Below, in pieces: positions 8,210-17,612 of a stretch of DNA of 55,076 nt. A program made the translations under genes and the position numbers. This stretch comes from Eubacteriales bacterium (lineage in GTDB: Bacteria > Bacillota > Clostridia > Lachnospirales > Lachnospiraceae): positions 16,672 to 71,747 of the forward strand of contig JAUNPS010000023.1 of the NCBI GenBank assembly GCA_030536575.1, given 5' to 3'. Under the pieces are notes generated by a model, which searched no databases, was not told the DNA's origin, and saw only the letters and a program-made list of their open reading frames with translations. Positions within the stretch are counted from its first letter, which is position 1, and each line of letters opens with the position of its first letter.

Positions 8210-9646
8210 TTATGCCCTTACTTCCTCCGTAATCTGCGGGAAAAAGACCCGTTCCCCTCTGCAATTTTCCTGTATCTCTTCCAGATTCTCCCAATACTTC
8301 ACCGCAAGCCCGGCCAGCCAGGCCGCCCCCAGTGCCGTCGTCTCCACGCAATCCGGCCGCCGCACCGGAATCCCGCAAAGATCCGCCTGACATTGGAGCA
8401 AATAATTATTGGCACTGGCGCCCCCATCCACCTTCAGCATCGTCAGCCGCGTGCCCGACTCTCTCTCCATCACCTCCGCCACATCCCGCACCTGATAGCA
8501 CAGCGCATCCAAAACCGCCCGCACCAGATGATTTCTGTTCACTCCTCTGCTAAGACCAACAAACGCTCCTCTGGCATAAGGATCCCAGTAGGGCGCCCCA
8601 AGCCCCACAAAAGCCGGGACAAAATAACAGCCCGCCGTATCGCTGACACAAGCCGCCAGCTCCTCCGTCTCCGCGGCCGACCCAATCAACTTCAGCTCAT
8701 CTCTCAGCCATTGAACCGCCGCACCAGCCACAAAAATGGAGCCTTCCAAAGCATAGGTGATCTTGCCTTCCATTCCCCAGGCAATCGTTGTCACCAGGCC
8801 CTCAGAAGAGAAAACCGGATTTTCTCCGGTATTCATCAGCAAAAATCCTCCCGTCCCATAGGTATTTTTGCACATTCCCTTTTCAAAACAAGCCTGTCCG
8901 AACAGCGCCGCCTGCTGGTCGCCGATCGCGCCTGCAATTGGGATTTTCCCGCCAAACAGCGTTGGTTCCGTATAGCCGTACAGCCAACTGCTCGGCTGCA
9001 CCTGCGGAAGCATCTGCGCGGGAATTCCCATTTCATCCAACAGCTCCTCATCCCACCTGAGCGTATGAATATCAAACAGCATCGTTCTTGACGCATTTGA
9101 ATAATCCGTCGCATGAATCCTCCCGCCGCTTAACTTCCACATCAGCCACGTATCCACTGTCCCAAAAAGCAGCTCGCCCCTTTTTCCCCGTTCTCTTGCA
9201 CCTTCCACGTGATCCAAAATCCATTTCAGTTTCGATCCGGAAAAATAGGCGTCAATCTTCAATCCCGTCTTCTGCTTTACAGTTCCTTCCATCCCCTTTT
9301 CCTTTAATGTATCACAGTATCGCGCCGTCCGCCTGCATTGCCAGGCAATCGCACGGCAGACCGGCATTCCCGTATTGCGGTCCCAGACAACCGTCGTCTC
9401 CCTCTGATTGGCAATTCCGATCGCCGCAATCTCCTCCGGCCCTATTCCAAGGCCCGCCATTGCCTCCTTCGCAGCACCAACCTGAGCCTCCCAGATTTCC
9501 AACGCATCCTGTTCCACCCATCCGGGCCTGGGATAATACTGGCGGATTTCCCTCTGTGCCATTCTGCACAGTTCCCCTTTCCTGTTAAACAACAGGCATC
9601 TGCTGCTTGTCGTCCCCGCATCCAGCGCCATAATATAATTTCCCAT
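8210..9646 (-). CDS. glpK: Glycerol kinase
   Basis: A 478-residue FGGY kinase that phosphorylates glycerol with ATP to sn-glycerol 3-phosphate in the cytoplasm. Glycerol-kinase signatures are plain: '[19 protein letters not shown]' at the N-terminus, '[20 protein letters not shown]' near residues 74-93, '[14 protein letters not shown]' near residues 162-175, and '[19 protein letters not shown]' in the C-terminal half. It is slightly shorter than the usual 495-505 residues. GGGAAGG precedes the ATG. It is the last gene of the minus-strand sugar operon, 21 bp after GH31. There is no glpF or glpD nearby, so here it probably handles glycerol released inside the cell from a glycoside. Confidence 0.93.
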   Translation of the reverse strand: MGNYIMALDAGTTSSRCLLFNRKGELCRMAQREIRQYYPRPGWVEQDALEIWEAQVGAAKEAMAGLGIGPEEIAAIGIANQRETTVVWDRNTGMPVCRAIAWQCRRTARYCDTLKEKGMEGTVKQKTGLKIDAYFSGSKLKWILDHVEGARERGKRGELLFGTVDTWLMWKLSGGRIHATDYSNASRTMLFDIHTLRWDEELLDEMGIPAQMLPQVQPSSWLYGYTEPTLFGGKIPIAGAIGDQQAALFGQACFEKGMCKNTYGTGGFLLMNTGENPVFSSEGLVTTIAWGMEGKITYALEGSIFVAGAAVQWLRDELKLIGSAAETEELAACVSDTAGCYFVPAFVGLGAPYWDPYARGAFVGLSRGVNRNHLVRAVLDALCYQVRDVAEVMERESGTRLTMLKVDGGASANNYLLQCQADLCGIPVRRPDCVETTALGAAWLAGLAVKYWENLEEIQENCRGERVFFPQITEEVRA

Positions 9647-9667
9647 TCATTCCGCCTTCCCTGTTCC

Positions 9668-12178
9668 TCATTCCTCGTTCATTCCAATCAGATCAAACTT
9701 CTCCCTGGAAATCACAACCTCAAACCGCTCTTTCTTCGGCCACCTGAATTTCACACGGATCACCCGGTCTGACATCCGGTAATACCATCCCTCTTCTGCC
9801 TGTTCCCATTGGGGTTCCAGCATAAATTCCGGAATCCGTCTTCCATCTGCTTCCACCCAATACGCGCCTTTTTCTTTGCTGACCAGCTCCAGCGTGATAT
9901 GCTCCAGCGGAAGCTCCGCTTTTCCCGTCTTCTGGAAACGGATCACACATTTTTCCCCTGCGCATACCCGGATTTCTACCTGCGAGAAACCGCCTTTTTC
10001 ATATTCCCTGGAATGACCGTCATCCTCATAATAAGTAAAGCCGCAATCCTTCTCATCCGATATCAGCAGCGTGAGGTTTCGAACCTGGTCGGATGCAATC
10101 CGCCGAAGATCTTCACTGGCTGCCAATATCCCGTCTCCCCGCAAAAACATCGGAATACTGTCCAGCGTAACCGGAATCTCAATCGTCTGCCCGCCCCGGT
10201 AAGGCGCCAACCGATTCCCCAGCTCGTACCAGGTACAGCCTGCCGGAAGGTAAACCTCTCTGACTTTCGCCCCTTTTTCCACAACATTTGCCACTAACAG
10301 CGAACTTCCCAGCAGAAACGTCATATGCTTATCAGAGTAACACGCCACATCCTCCGGAAACTCGAAAAACAGCGGGCGCATCAGCGGCTTCCCGTTTAAA
10401 TGTGCCTCACGCATCAGCGAATACAAATAGGGAATCATACGGCAGCGAAGGGCAAATGCAGCCCGTACCTGTTCGTTTATTTCCTGATACATCCAAGGCT
10501 GTGTCACCGTATTGTCATCATTCGCAGAATTCAGACAGAATCTTGGTTGGAAAATGCCGTTCTGAATCCAACGCAGCAGCAATTCAGCTTCCGGCGCACC
10601 CCCTGCAAACCCTCCGATATCACATCCCGTATTCGCAAGGCCGGACAGCCCCATCCCAAGAATCTCTGCAATATTATATTTCACCGTCTCCCAGGAAGTC
10701 CGGTTATCACCGCCCCATACCTGCGCATAACGCTGAATCCCGGCAAACCCGGCCCGGTTAATCTGATAAGGCCGCTCCTGCGGATATACCTCCGCAAAAG
10801 CCTGTTTGCCCGCAAATGCCATCAGATTGGACTGCAAAATTTTCAGCCGGGCCATATCCCCCGTCCCGCCTTCGAAATCACATTTCGCTTCCCGGTCTTC
10901 GACGCCGTCATATTCACAATTGTCATTCCAGATCGTCTTTACGCCTTTCCTGAGAATCTGCTCCTTCAGAAGCTCCTGCCAGACCTTACGGGCAGAAGGG
11001 TTCGTAAAATCAAGGAATCGCCCTGCTCCGCCCCACCAGCGTCCCACGTAGGGTTCCTTTCCATCCGGTGTCTTTAGGAAAGCATCCGCCTCCTCGAATT
11101 TCTTCCTGTATGGGTGCCTTTTTAAAATTCCCGGCTTCAGGTTCGGAATGACATTGACTCCTTTTCGCTCCATCTCCTGTAAAAATTTTTCCGGTTCCGG
11201 AAACCTTTTCCGGTTCCAATGGAACACATAGCGCAGCCGGTCTTCTTCTCCGGCACTGTAACCGGAGGCCAACTGAAAATTGTCCACATACATGCGTTCT
11301 TTGAAATGTTGGTCGATCACTTCCAGAATCCGTTTATCGCAGTCGCTGTCCAATTCCGCATAATACATCGTCGAAGCATTGTATCCTAACGATTGCTTCG
11401 TAGGCATTGCCATCCTGCCGGTCAAAAGCGTATAGCGCTCCAGAACCTCCTCCGTTCTGGGGCCATTGATCACAAACAGGTCAATGTCTCCTCCATCCGC
11501 CTGATAATAGGCATATCTCTCCCAGTAGCCGCTGATCTCATTTCCCATATCAAATACCGCATCATAACTGTTATGGTAAAACAGCCCCACCGCATGAAGC
11601 GTTGTCTCATGAATCCGAATGTAAAACGGGATATGTTTATACAATGCTTCCGCCATCGCCGGGTCATGCCCAATCGCGTCTTTCGGGCTCATCCGCATTC
11701 GCCGCCCCATTTTGTCCAATTCCCCGGAAGTCTCCCCAAAGCCGTAAAAATGCTCCTTTTTCGGATCTATGCAGGTATAATGCGCAATCCGTCCCAAATG
11801 ATCTCTCTCATAGGCACGCTCCGCAAGATCCCGATAAATCACTGTACCGTCCTTTGTATACAGACTGAACGCCAGCGGTTCCTTTTTCATCACCAGCCGA
11901 AGCGTTTTCGTCTCAAACCAGATGCGGTCCGCCTCTTCCATACAAGCTATGTCCAGCGGCACAATCCGCCTGCGCTCCTCCTTCAAGAGCTCATCCATCC
12001 GGTCTTCCCAGGCTGTTGTCACCAGCGTATAAGACTCCTCCGGAAATGTCTTCGCAAACGAAACACGGATTCGTATCACGTCATCTGTCAGAAAAACCAG
12101 TTTGATATTCGCCGTATCGCCGCGGACCAGATAGCCCTCCTTTATTTTCTCAATCTGTTCAAACTTTTTCAGTAACAT
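9668..12178 (-). CDS. Glycoside hydrolase family 31 alpha-glycosidase
   Basis: An 836-residue GH31 enzyme. The N-terminal beta-sandwich spans about residues 1-250 ('KEHFYGFGETSGELDKMGRR' near 142-160). The barrel carries the nucleophile in 'IWNDNCEYDG' (D419) and the acid/base in 'VWGGDNRTSW' (D491). C-terminal beta domains follow, with 'KPLMRPLFFEFP' near 625. No signal peptide, so it works on an imported substrate. The nucleophile motif WNDN-C-E-Y differs from the WxDMNE of common alpha-glucosidases and the ADFGE of sulfoquinovosidases, so the sugar cannot be assigned. It sits between a URO-D gene (15 bp) and glpK (21 bp). Together with glpK this favours an alpha-glycoside of glycerol as the substrate, which is inference. 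Confidence 0.9.
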   Translation of the reverse strand: MLLKKFEQIEKIKEGYLVRGDTANIKLVFLTDDVIRIRVSFAKTFPEESYTLVTTAWEDRMDELLKEERRRIVPLDIACMEEADRIWFETKTLRLVMKKEPLAFSLYTKDGTVIYRDLAERAYERDHLGRIAHYTCIDPKKEHFYGFGETSGELDKMGRRMRMSPKDAIGHDPAMAEALYKHIPFYIRIHETTLHAVGLFYHNSYDAVFDMGNEISGYWERYAYYQADGGDIDLFVINGPRTEEVLERYTLLTGRMAMPTKQSLGYNASTMYYAELDSDCDKRILEVIDQHFKERMYVDNFQLASGYSAGEEDRLRYVFHWNRKRFPEPEKFLQEMERKGVNVIPNLKPGILKRHPYRKKFEEADAFLKTPDGKEPYVGRWWGGAGRFLDFTNPSARKVWQELLKEQILRKGVKTIWNDNCEYDGVEDREAKCDFEGGTGDMARLKILQSNLMAFAGKQAFAEVYPQERPYQINRAGFAGIQRYAQVWGGDNRTSWETVKYNIAEILGMGLSGLANTGCDIGGFAGGAPEAELLLRWIQNGIFQPRFCLNSANDDNTVTQPWMYQEINEQVRAAFALRCRMIPYLYSLMREAHLNGKPLMRPLFFEFPEDVACYSDKHMTFLLGSSLLVANVVEKGAKVREVYLPAGCTWYELGNRLAPYRGGQTIEIPVTLDSIPMFLRGDGILAASEDLRRIASDQVRNLTLLISDEKDCGFTYYEDDGHSREYEKGGFSQVEIRVCAGEKCVIRFQKTGKAELPLEHITLELVSKEKGAYWVEADGRRIPEFMLEPQWEQAEEGWYYRMSDRVIRVKFRWPKKERFEVVISREKFDLIGMNEE

Positions 12179-12193
12179 AGCGGCCCTCCCTCT

Positions 12194-13294
12194 CTAGCGA
12201 ATCGACCGGATCAGATTTACCGCCCGCTCGGCATCTTCCAATGATGCTGCATATAGCTGTACAATGGATTTGTGCTCCGCAAGGAACTCCAGGTTCTCTT
12301 CGATTTCATCCGTCGTCATAATCGGAACCACAATTTTATCCTTCAGAATCGCCTCGTTTGCCTTATATACTTCAATCGGCGCAGGCTGCTGCGGGTCATA
12401 TTCCAATTGGATCAGTTTCATCTTTTCCACGGAAGCAATGGGCGGAAGATTGTGGCGGCCCGCCGTATGGACATGGATAATCGCGCTGTCATAATCCTCC
12501 ATAAGGCCCTCCAGATAAGGTTTCCCAAACGTCTCGTACATCTCCTGCGAACACATACTGCTGGCATCTTCCGAAAGATGGCCGATCGAATTTCCCGGAA
12601 GCCAGATCGCCTGGCCCGTCATACGTCCGCCCGCAACTTCCTCCACCGCTTCCATCTGATGTTTCCACGTCCACCGCGCCGCCTTCAGGCAGAATTCCAT
12701 CAGTCTTTCGACATTTTCTTCCTCCTCGTAGAAATCCAGGAACAGATCATTGCCGCGGATGGCATTGGCGATATCCAGCGGAGAATCCCCGCCCCGCAGA
12801 GACGGCAGGAATCCTTCCTCCTTCCCCCTTTTCTTCAAGTATTCCATACTGTCAAGCAGCAGACGGAAATAGCGGTTATCCTCCCTCAGCTCCAGCTCAT
12901 CCAACCTTTGATAATCATCCAGCAAAGGCTTATGATAACTGCTGTTTGCCCCAAATGTCACTTCTCCTCCGATAAAAGCCGTATGGATGGCAATTCCATA
13001 ATAAGGCTTCATCGTCGGAACCGTATCATCGTCCAAATATTCCCGGATTTCCCATCTCGCACGGTCCCGCGCAATACACGCTTCCAGATATTCCTGGCTT
13101 TCCTCCGGAAAGTTCCACATTTCCAGCGGCTTTACCGCATACTTTTCTGCTCCGCCGATGGCCAGAAAAGATTTCGCATCTGCGTTTTTTCCGGAGCCAA
13201 TTCCAAGAATATGGAGCAATGCGCCCTTTTTCTTTTCATCTAATGTAAATCGGATGTTCCGTTCCAGAACTTCCTCCATATTTTTTCGAAACAT
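12194..13294 (-). CDS. URO-D superfamily protein in sugar operon
   Basis: A 366-residue URO-D-like protein. Visible elements are 'FLPSLRGGDSPLDIANAIRG' in the middle, 'GRMTGQAIWLPGNSIGHLSE' near residues 228-247, and 'SAIIHVHTAGRHNLPPI' near residues 274-290, where methyltransferases carry H-x-C and this protein has H-T-A. It is only distantly related to the pair at 1913-4233. It is co-transcribed with the dehydrogenase upstream (23-bp gap) and GH31 downstream (15-bp gap), so it probably has a catabolic role in processing the imported glycoside or its aglycone. It ends in TAG. No function is assigned. Confidence 0.72.
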   Translation of the reverse strand: MFRKNMEEVLERNIRFTLDEKKKGALLHILGIGSGKNADAKSFLAIGGAEKYAVKPLEMWNFPEESQEYLEACIARDRARWEIREYLDDDTVPTMKPYYGIAIHTAFIGGEVTFGANSSYHKPLLDDYQRLDELELREDNRYFRLLLDSMEYLKKRGKEEGFLPSLRGGDSPLDIANAIRGNDLFLDFYEEEENVERLMEFCLKAARWTWKHQMEAVEEVAGGRMTGQAIWLPGNSIGHLSEDASSMCSQEMYETFGKPYLEGLMEDYDSAIIHVHTAGRHNLPPIASVEKMKLIQLEYDPQQPAPIEVYKANEAILKDKIVVPIMTTDEIEENLEFLAEHKSIVQLYAASLEDAERAVNLIRSIR

Positions 13295-13317
13295 CTTCTC
13301 CTCCTTCAGCTCTTTGC

Positions 13318-14427
13318 TTATTCCTCAAATTGGAACCGATACGGCAGCTTCAGCGCATCCCGCACTTCCAGAATCTCTCTTTGCACGTCCTTCCCCACCG
13401 GCACTCCCTTTTCCTTTCGCTCCTGCCAGGCAAGCCATTCCTTTTCCCCGGCCGTAAAAATGCGCTCCATTCCCGGCGCCTTTTTCGACCCGCGCAGAGC
13501 CCTGCAAATGTCTCCCGCCGTCTTCCGGAAAATTTCCGTTCCCATAAAAAATTCCGGATTGATCACGAAAAAGAAATGGCCCAGATGATACATCCGCGGT
13601 TTCCCGTTTTCGTCCACCCCATTCAGCGCCTTTAAAAACGGCCCGCCGGCCAGTGCCGCAGAAAGGATTTCCACCACCGTGGCATAGCCGTAGCCTTTAT
13701 AGCCACACATTTCATCCCCGCTTCCTCCAAGGGGTGTCAGCGCCGCTTTTCCCTCCGTCAGCGCTTTCAGGATCTTTGCAGAATCTGTCAGGTTCTCTCC
13801 GTCTTCGGAAATGACCATGCCCGCGGGCGTCTCTTTTCCTTCCCTTGCATAATACTCAATTTTTCCTCTCTGTACGGTGGACGTCGCACAATCCAGAGAA
13901 AACGGAAATTCCTCATCCGTTGGAAATGCAAAGGACAGCGGGTTCGTTCCCAGCATATTTTCCACTCCAAAAGTAGGGGCAATGGAGGGTCTGGCGTTCG
14001 TGCCGGTTATGCCGATCATGCCTTCTTTACTCGCCATCGTTGTCCAGTATCCCGCAATCCCGTAATGTGTGGAATTCGTGATCGCACCGCCGGCCATCCC
14101 ATGCTTTTTGGCTTTTTCGATCAGCATTTCCATCATTCGATAGCTGGCAACCATCCCAATCCCGTCATTGGCATCCATGACTACGGAAGTCTCTGTCTCT
14201 TTCAAAATTCGGATATCCGTCACGGGTTTCAGGGTTCCGTTCAGAATCCGGTTAATATAAATCGGTTTAAAACGATTGCAGCCATGGCTTTCGATTCCCC
14301 GGCGGTCGGATTCCAGCAGCACATCCGCACAGATTTTTGCATCCTCTTTTGGCACGCCGTATCCCTGAAACGCATCGGTCAAAAAACAGTTCATCAATTC
14401 CCATGCTACATAAGGCCTTGTCTCCAT
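13318..14427 (-). CDS. Ldh_2-family (malate/L-lactate/diketogulonate-type) NAD(P)-dependent dehydrogenase
   Basis: A 369-residue member of the Ldh_2 oxidoreductase family, which includes YiaK, AllD, YbiC and ComC-type 2-hydroxyacid dehydrogenases. Motifs: 'GIESHGCNRFKPIYINRILN' near residues 48-67, 'DANDGIGMVASYRMME' near residues 94-109, 'THYGIAGYWTTMASKEGMIG' near residues 125-144, 'LGTNPLSFAFPT' near residues 163-174, and 'SLDCATSTVQRGKIE' near residues 182-196. The family reduces 2-keto acids or oxidises 2-hydroxy acids. It is the fourth gene of the operon, after the permeases (13-bp gap) and before URO-D, with AAAGGAGAG at the start. It implies an acid or keto-acid intermediate in the pathway. 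Confidence 0.88.
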   Translation of the reverse strand: METRPYVAWELMNCFLTDAFQGYGVPKEDAKICADVLLESDRRGIESHGCNRFKPIYINRILNGTLKPVTDIRILKETETSVVMDANDGIGMVASYRMMEMLIEKAKKHGMAGGAITNSTHYGIAGYWTTMASKEGMIGITGTNARPSIAPTFGVENMLGTNPLSFAFPTDEEFPFSLDCATSTVQRGKIEYYAREGKETPAGMVISEDGENLTDSAKILKALTEGKAALTPLGGSGDEMCGYKGYGYATVVEILSAALAGGPFLKALNGVDENGKPRMYHLGHFFFVINPEFFMGTEIFRKTAGDICRALRGSKKAPGMERIFTAGEKEWLAWQERKEKGVPVGKDVQREILEVRDALKLPYRFQFEE

Positions 14428-14440
14428 AAACGCTCTCCTT

Positions 14441-15265
14441 TTATTCCTTTAATCCGCTCGTAGCCATTCCCTGTACAAACTGCTTCTGAAAAATCAGGAA
14501 CAGGATCAGCATCGGGATCATCGACACCACGGACATTGCCAACAGGCTGTTCCAATCCACCGAATACTCTCCGGCAAAATTTTTCAGTGCAAGCTGAACG
14601 GTATACAGTTTCGGACTTCTGATTCCAATCAACGGCCACAGATAGTCATTCCAACGCCACATAAAATTAAAGATCGCCAACACGCTGAGGATTGGCTTCG
14701 CAAGCGGAATCATAATTCTTAAAAAAATTCCGGTTTCGCTTGCACCGTCGATTCTGGACGCCTCCATCAGTTCATCCGGCACAGACAGAAAATACTGGCG
14801 GACCAGAAACACCCCTGTCGGCGTCGCGCAGGTCGGTATAATCAGCGCAAACAGCGAGTTATACATTCCAAGTGCCTTGATCATTTGAAAAATTGGGATC
14901 ATCAGAACCTCAAGCGGCAGCATAATGGTCGAAAGAATGACCATGAACAGCAGATTGGAGCCTTTGAAATGATATTTTGCGAATGCATAGCCTGCCATCG
15001 TGTTAATGATTACGGCAAGTAAGGTGGAGCAGACTGTGACGACCGTACTGTTTTTGAAATACAGAAGAAAGTCTCCTTTTTCAAAACTGCTGCGGTAATT
15101 GTCCCAGGTAAGCTCCTTTGGGAAAATCGTCGGCGGCCACGAAAACATCTCATTCGCGGACTTAAACGAAGAAATCACCACCCATACAATGGGAAACAGG
15201 AAAATGGCCGCCAGTACAAACGCAAGCAGAATATATAAAATCGTCCTCCGTTTTGCTTTAGTCAA
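14441..15265 (-). CDS. Carbohydrate ABC transporter permease (MalG type)
   Basis: A 274-residue inner-membrane permease with about six membrane helices. The first is at residues 10-30 (ILYILLAFVLAAIFLFPIVW). The EAA loop 'MEASRIDGASETGIFLRIMI' lies near residues 168-187 and is where an MsmX/UgpC-type ATPase docks. No ATPase gene is present, as usual for Firmicutes sugar importers that share one. Its start overlaps the end of the MalF-type partner by 8 bp, so translation is coupled. It belongs to the operon with the binding protein at 16182. Confidence 0.93.
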   Translation of the reverse strand: MTKAKRRTILYILLAFVLAAIFLFPIVWVVISSFKSANEMFSWPPTIFPKELTWDNYRSSFEKGDFLLYFKNSTVVTVCSTLLAVIINTMAGYAFAKYHFKGSNLLFMVILSTIMLPLEVLMIPIFQMIKALGMYNSLFALIIPTCATPTGVFLVRQYFLSVPDELMEASRIDGASETGIFLRIMIPLAKPILSVLAIFNFMWRWNDYLWPLIGIRSPKLYTVQLALKNFAGEYSVDWNSLLAMSVVSMIPMLILFLIFQKQFVQGMATSGLKE

Positions 15266-16151
15266 TCATACCACCTCCATTACTTCCTTTGTACTGGATC
15301 ACGGTAAAGACTCCCAGGATTACCATCAAAATTACGGACAGGGTACACGCATATCCCATGTTATAATCCGAAAACGCCCTTTCATAAATATATTGAACAA
15401 CAAACTTTGTCGAATTTCCCGGCCCGCCTCCGGTCAGCGAAATGACCAGCCCATATGCCTTGAACAGATTCAAAAGTCCCAGGATCAGGACCAGAAAAAT
15501 TGTCGGCTTCATCAACGGCAGCGTAATCCGGAAGAACCTTTGCAGCGCAGTCGCGCCGTCTGTTTTCGCCGCTTCATAATAGCTGAGCGGAATGCTCTGC
15601 AGCCCTGACATAAACATCACCATATAATACCCGGACAGGCTCCAAACCGATGCAAGAATTACGACTGCGAATGCGTTATAGCGATTGGTCAGCCATTCCA
15701 CCTTCCCGCCCCCGAAAAGTAAAAGAATATAATTGATGATCCCTGATGCGTCGCTGAATAAAAACTTGAAGGCTACGCCGGCTACAATGTAAGAGATCAT
15801 GGACGGCCAGTAAATGGCCGCCCGAAAGAATCCTTTTCCCGGAATCTGCTGAACCATCAAAAGCGCCAGCAGGAGCGGAATGATAATGATTAATGGAAGA
15901 CTGATCAGGGCGTACAGCGTCGTGCGCAGCATACTTTCCCAGAATCTTGTATCCGAAAAAGCGGTCAGATAATTTTCCAGCCCGATAAATTTCGGCGTCC
16001 CGATTCCCTTCCATTCGTGGAGTGAATAATAGAGTCCGCAGATCGCAGGAATGATCACAAAAATGCTGAAGATCACCATATTCGGCGCAATCATCACGTA
16101 TGGAAACACTTTCTGCCTCCAGGAAATCGAGCCTTTTTTCTTATGCTTCAT
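15258..16151 (-). CDS. Carbohydrate ABC transporter permease (MalF/UgpA type)
   Basis: A 297-residue permease starting MKHKKKGSISW, with six predicted membrane helices from about residue 16 and the EAA loop 'YEAAKTDGATALQRFFRITL' near residues 200-219. It forms the heterodimeric channel with the next gene. It lies 30 bp after the binding-protein gene and GAAGGAGGGAG precedes its ATG. The substrate is inferred from the operon (alpha-glycoside, possibly of glycerol) and cannot be read from the permease itself. Confidence 0.93.
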   Translation of the reverse strand: MKHKKKGSISWRQKVFPYVMIAPNMVIFSIFVIIPAICGLYYSLHEWKGIGTPKFIGLENYLTAFSDTRFWESMLRTTLYALISLPLIIIIPLLLALLMVQQIPGKGFFRAAIYWPSMISYIVAGVAFKFLFSDASGIINYILLLFGGGKVEWLTNRYNAFAVVILASVWSLSGYYMVMFMSGLQSIPLSYYEAAKTDGATALQRFFRITLPLMKPTIFLVLILGLLNLFKAYGLVISLTGGGPGNSTKFVVQYIYERAFSDYNMGYACTLSVILMVILGVFTVIQYKGSNGGGMID

Positions 16152-16181
16152 CGTCTCCCTCCTTCTTCCTTCGAAAGGAAA

Positions 16182-17435
16182 CTACTGATTGTCCGTGATC
16201 GTCTGGTCGATATCCGCCATCACCTCTTCCGGCGTTATACTGTCTGCCACCAAAAGTCCAAGATCTTCCCGCAGCCGGGTATTCACGGCTGACCAGGACG
16301 CGTCGCCTTCATCAATGATCGCCTGACTGCAGTCCTTTGTCATCTGTTCGGAAAAAGCGTCAAACCAGGATTGTATGTTTTCGTCCACATCATAGGTCAG
16401 ATTCTGATGATCTTTGTCCGGACTCAGGTACAGGGAATCTTCGTAAAAGGAACGCGCGGCATCGGTCGTCAGATAAGCGAGCAGTTCCTTTGTCTCCTCC
16501 TCGACGCCAGTCCCTTCAAATCCGATAAAATACTTGGTTGCACAAATCGCCGCCTGCTCCTCCTGGTAGGGAAGATACGTCACGCCAACTTCAAAATCTT
16601 CGATCGTGCTGTACGCATTAATATTCCAGGTTCCGGAAACATGCGCGGCAACCTGCCCGGATGCAAATAAGTTACTGGCGTCCTCTCCGCCAAGCCAAAC
16701 CGATTTTTCCCACAAGCCGCTGTCAAAAGAATCCTTTGTAAAAGTAAGGGCCGATAAGGTCTGCTCCGAGGTAAATCCAGCGGTTCCATCCTCCTTCAAG
16801 AGCTGGCCGCCAAACTGATACAGTAAATTTGACCACCTCTGGGAGGTATAATCGTACACAAGTCCATACTGTACGCTGCTGTGATCAACCACCGTCTGCA
16901 GCGCCTCCGTAAACTCCTCCCAGCTCCAGTTTTCTTCGATGCTGGAAGGGACTTCCACTCCTGCTTCTTCGAAGGCCGTTTTGTTATAAAAAATTCCCGT
17001 AACACCCTGTTCGCCCGGAATCGTATAAATTTTCCCATCCATTGAAATCTGTTGGTTAATCCGGAAAGAATCCGCATAGTCTGCGAAAAATGCTTCCTCT
17101 CCGCCAAGGGTTTCCGTAAGGTCGAGCGCAACTTCATAAAATTGCATTGGCACCGTGACCCGCGCAAGCGCCGGTGCTTCCCCGCCTGCGACCGCCATCA
17201 TGATCTTTTCATTCAGATCAGAATAGGCCACTTCCACCAGTTCTACTTTAATATTCGGATGCAATTCTTCGAAATCGTCCAGAACCTTGCGCATGGCCAG
17301 GTCTTCGTCTCCATCCGTAAACCAGAAAAATTCCAGCGTTTTGACCTCTTCCGCATAAACCTGTTCTTCCGCTGCAGGCGCCAAAGATGCCGTTACCGCC
17401 ATTGCCATAAGACCGCACATCAGTTTTCTTTTCAT
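16182..17435 (-). CDS. Extracellular sugar-binding protein (family 1) of ABC importer
   Basis: A 417-residue solute-binding protein. The mature part begins 'KTLEFFWFTDGDEDLAMRKV' and contains 'VPMQFYEVALDLTE', 'IPGEQGVTGIFYNKTAFEEA' and 'EENWSWEEFTEALQTVVDHS', all typical of family 1. The leader MKRKLMCGLMAMAVTASLAP is a Sec signal but has no lipobox cysteine at the cleavage point, which is unusual for a Gram-positive binding protein. GGAGGT precedes the ATG. It is the first gene of the operon, with an extended -10 (TGCTATACT, 17483-17490) upstream. The YesN/YesM pair directly upstream probably controls it. Confidence 0.92.
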   Translation of the reverse strand: MKRKLMCGLMAMAVTASLAPAAEEQVYAEEVKTLEFFWFTDGDEDLAMRKVLDDFEELHPNIKVELVEVAYSDLNEKIMMAVAGGEAPALARVTVPMQFYEVALDLTETLGGEEAFFADYADSFRINQQISMDGKIYTIPGEQGVTGIFYNKTAFEEAGVEVPSSIEENWSWEEFTEALQTVVDHSSVQYGLVYDYTSQRWSNLLYQFGGQLLKEDGTAGFTSEQTLSALTFTKDSFDSGLWEKSVWLGGEDASNLFASGQVAAHVSGTWNINAYSTIEDFEVGVTYLPYQEEQAAICATKYFIGFEGTGVEEETKELLAYLTTDAARSFYEDSLYLSPDKDHQNLTYDVDENIQSWFDAFSEQMTKDCSQAIIDEGDASWSAVNTRLREDLGLLVADSITPEEVMADIDQTITDNQ

Positions 17436-17565
17436 GTTCTACCTCCATCTTCTTGAATGTTTTCCGCGTTTCTTATGTGTTCAGTATAGCAATGGGCGTC
17501 CGGGTTTTATAGTTGAAAAATTTGACATTTCCCATGATTTTTTTGAACTGCCTGTTATTTTAGCA

Positions 17566-17612
17566 CAAAAAAACAGAGAATCGAACGTTCTCTGCGAACT
17601 CTCTATTCTCTG
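17566..17612 (-). terminator. Terminator of the response-regulator/kinase unit
   Basis: CAGAGAAT (17612-17605 on the minus strand) pairs with ATTCTCTG (17581-17574), with further pairing in the loop, followed by a run of T. The stem includes the TAG stop codon of the response regulator. It separates the two-component unit from the transporter operon. Confidence 0.8.

Noticed and set aside
9668-12178. GH31 as a sulfoquinovosidase, given the Ldh_2 dehydrogenase and glycerol kinase
   Set aside because: The nucleophile region lacks the A-D-F-G-E type motif of sulfoquinovosidases, and no sulfoglycolysis aldolase, transaldolase or isomerase gene is present.
12272-13243. Plus-strand frame of 323 codons opposite the third URO-D gene
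   Set aside because: Arg/His/Phe-rich antisense reading without a ribosome site. The minus-strand gene has operon spacing and family motifs.
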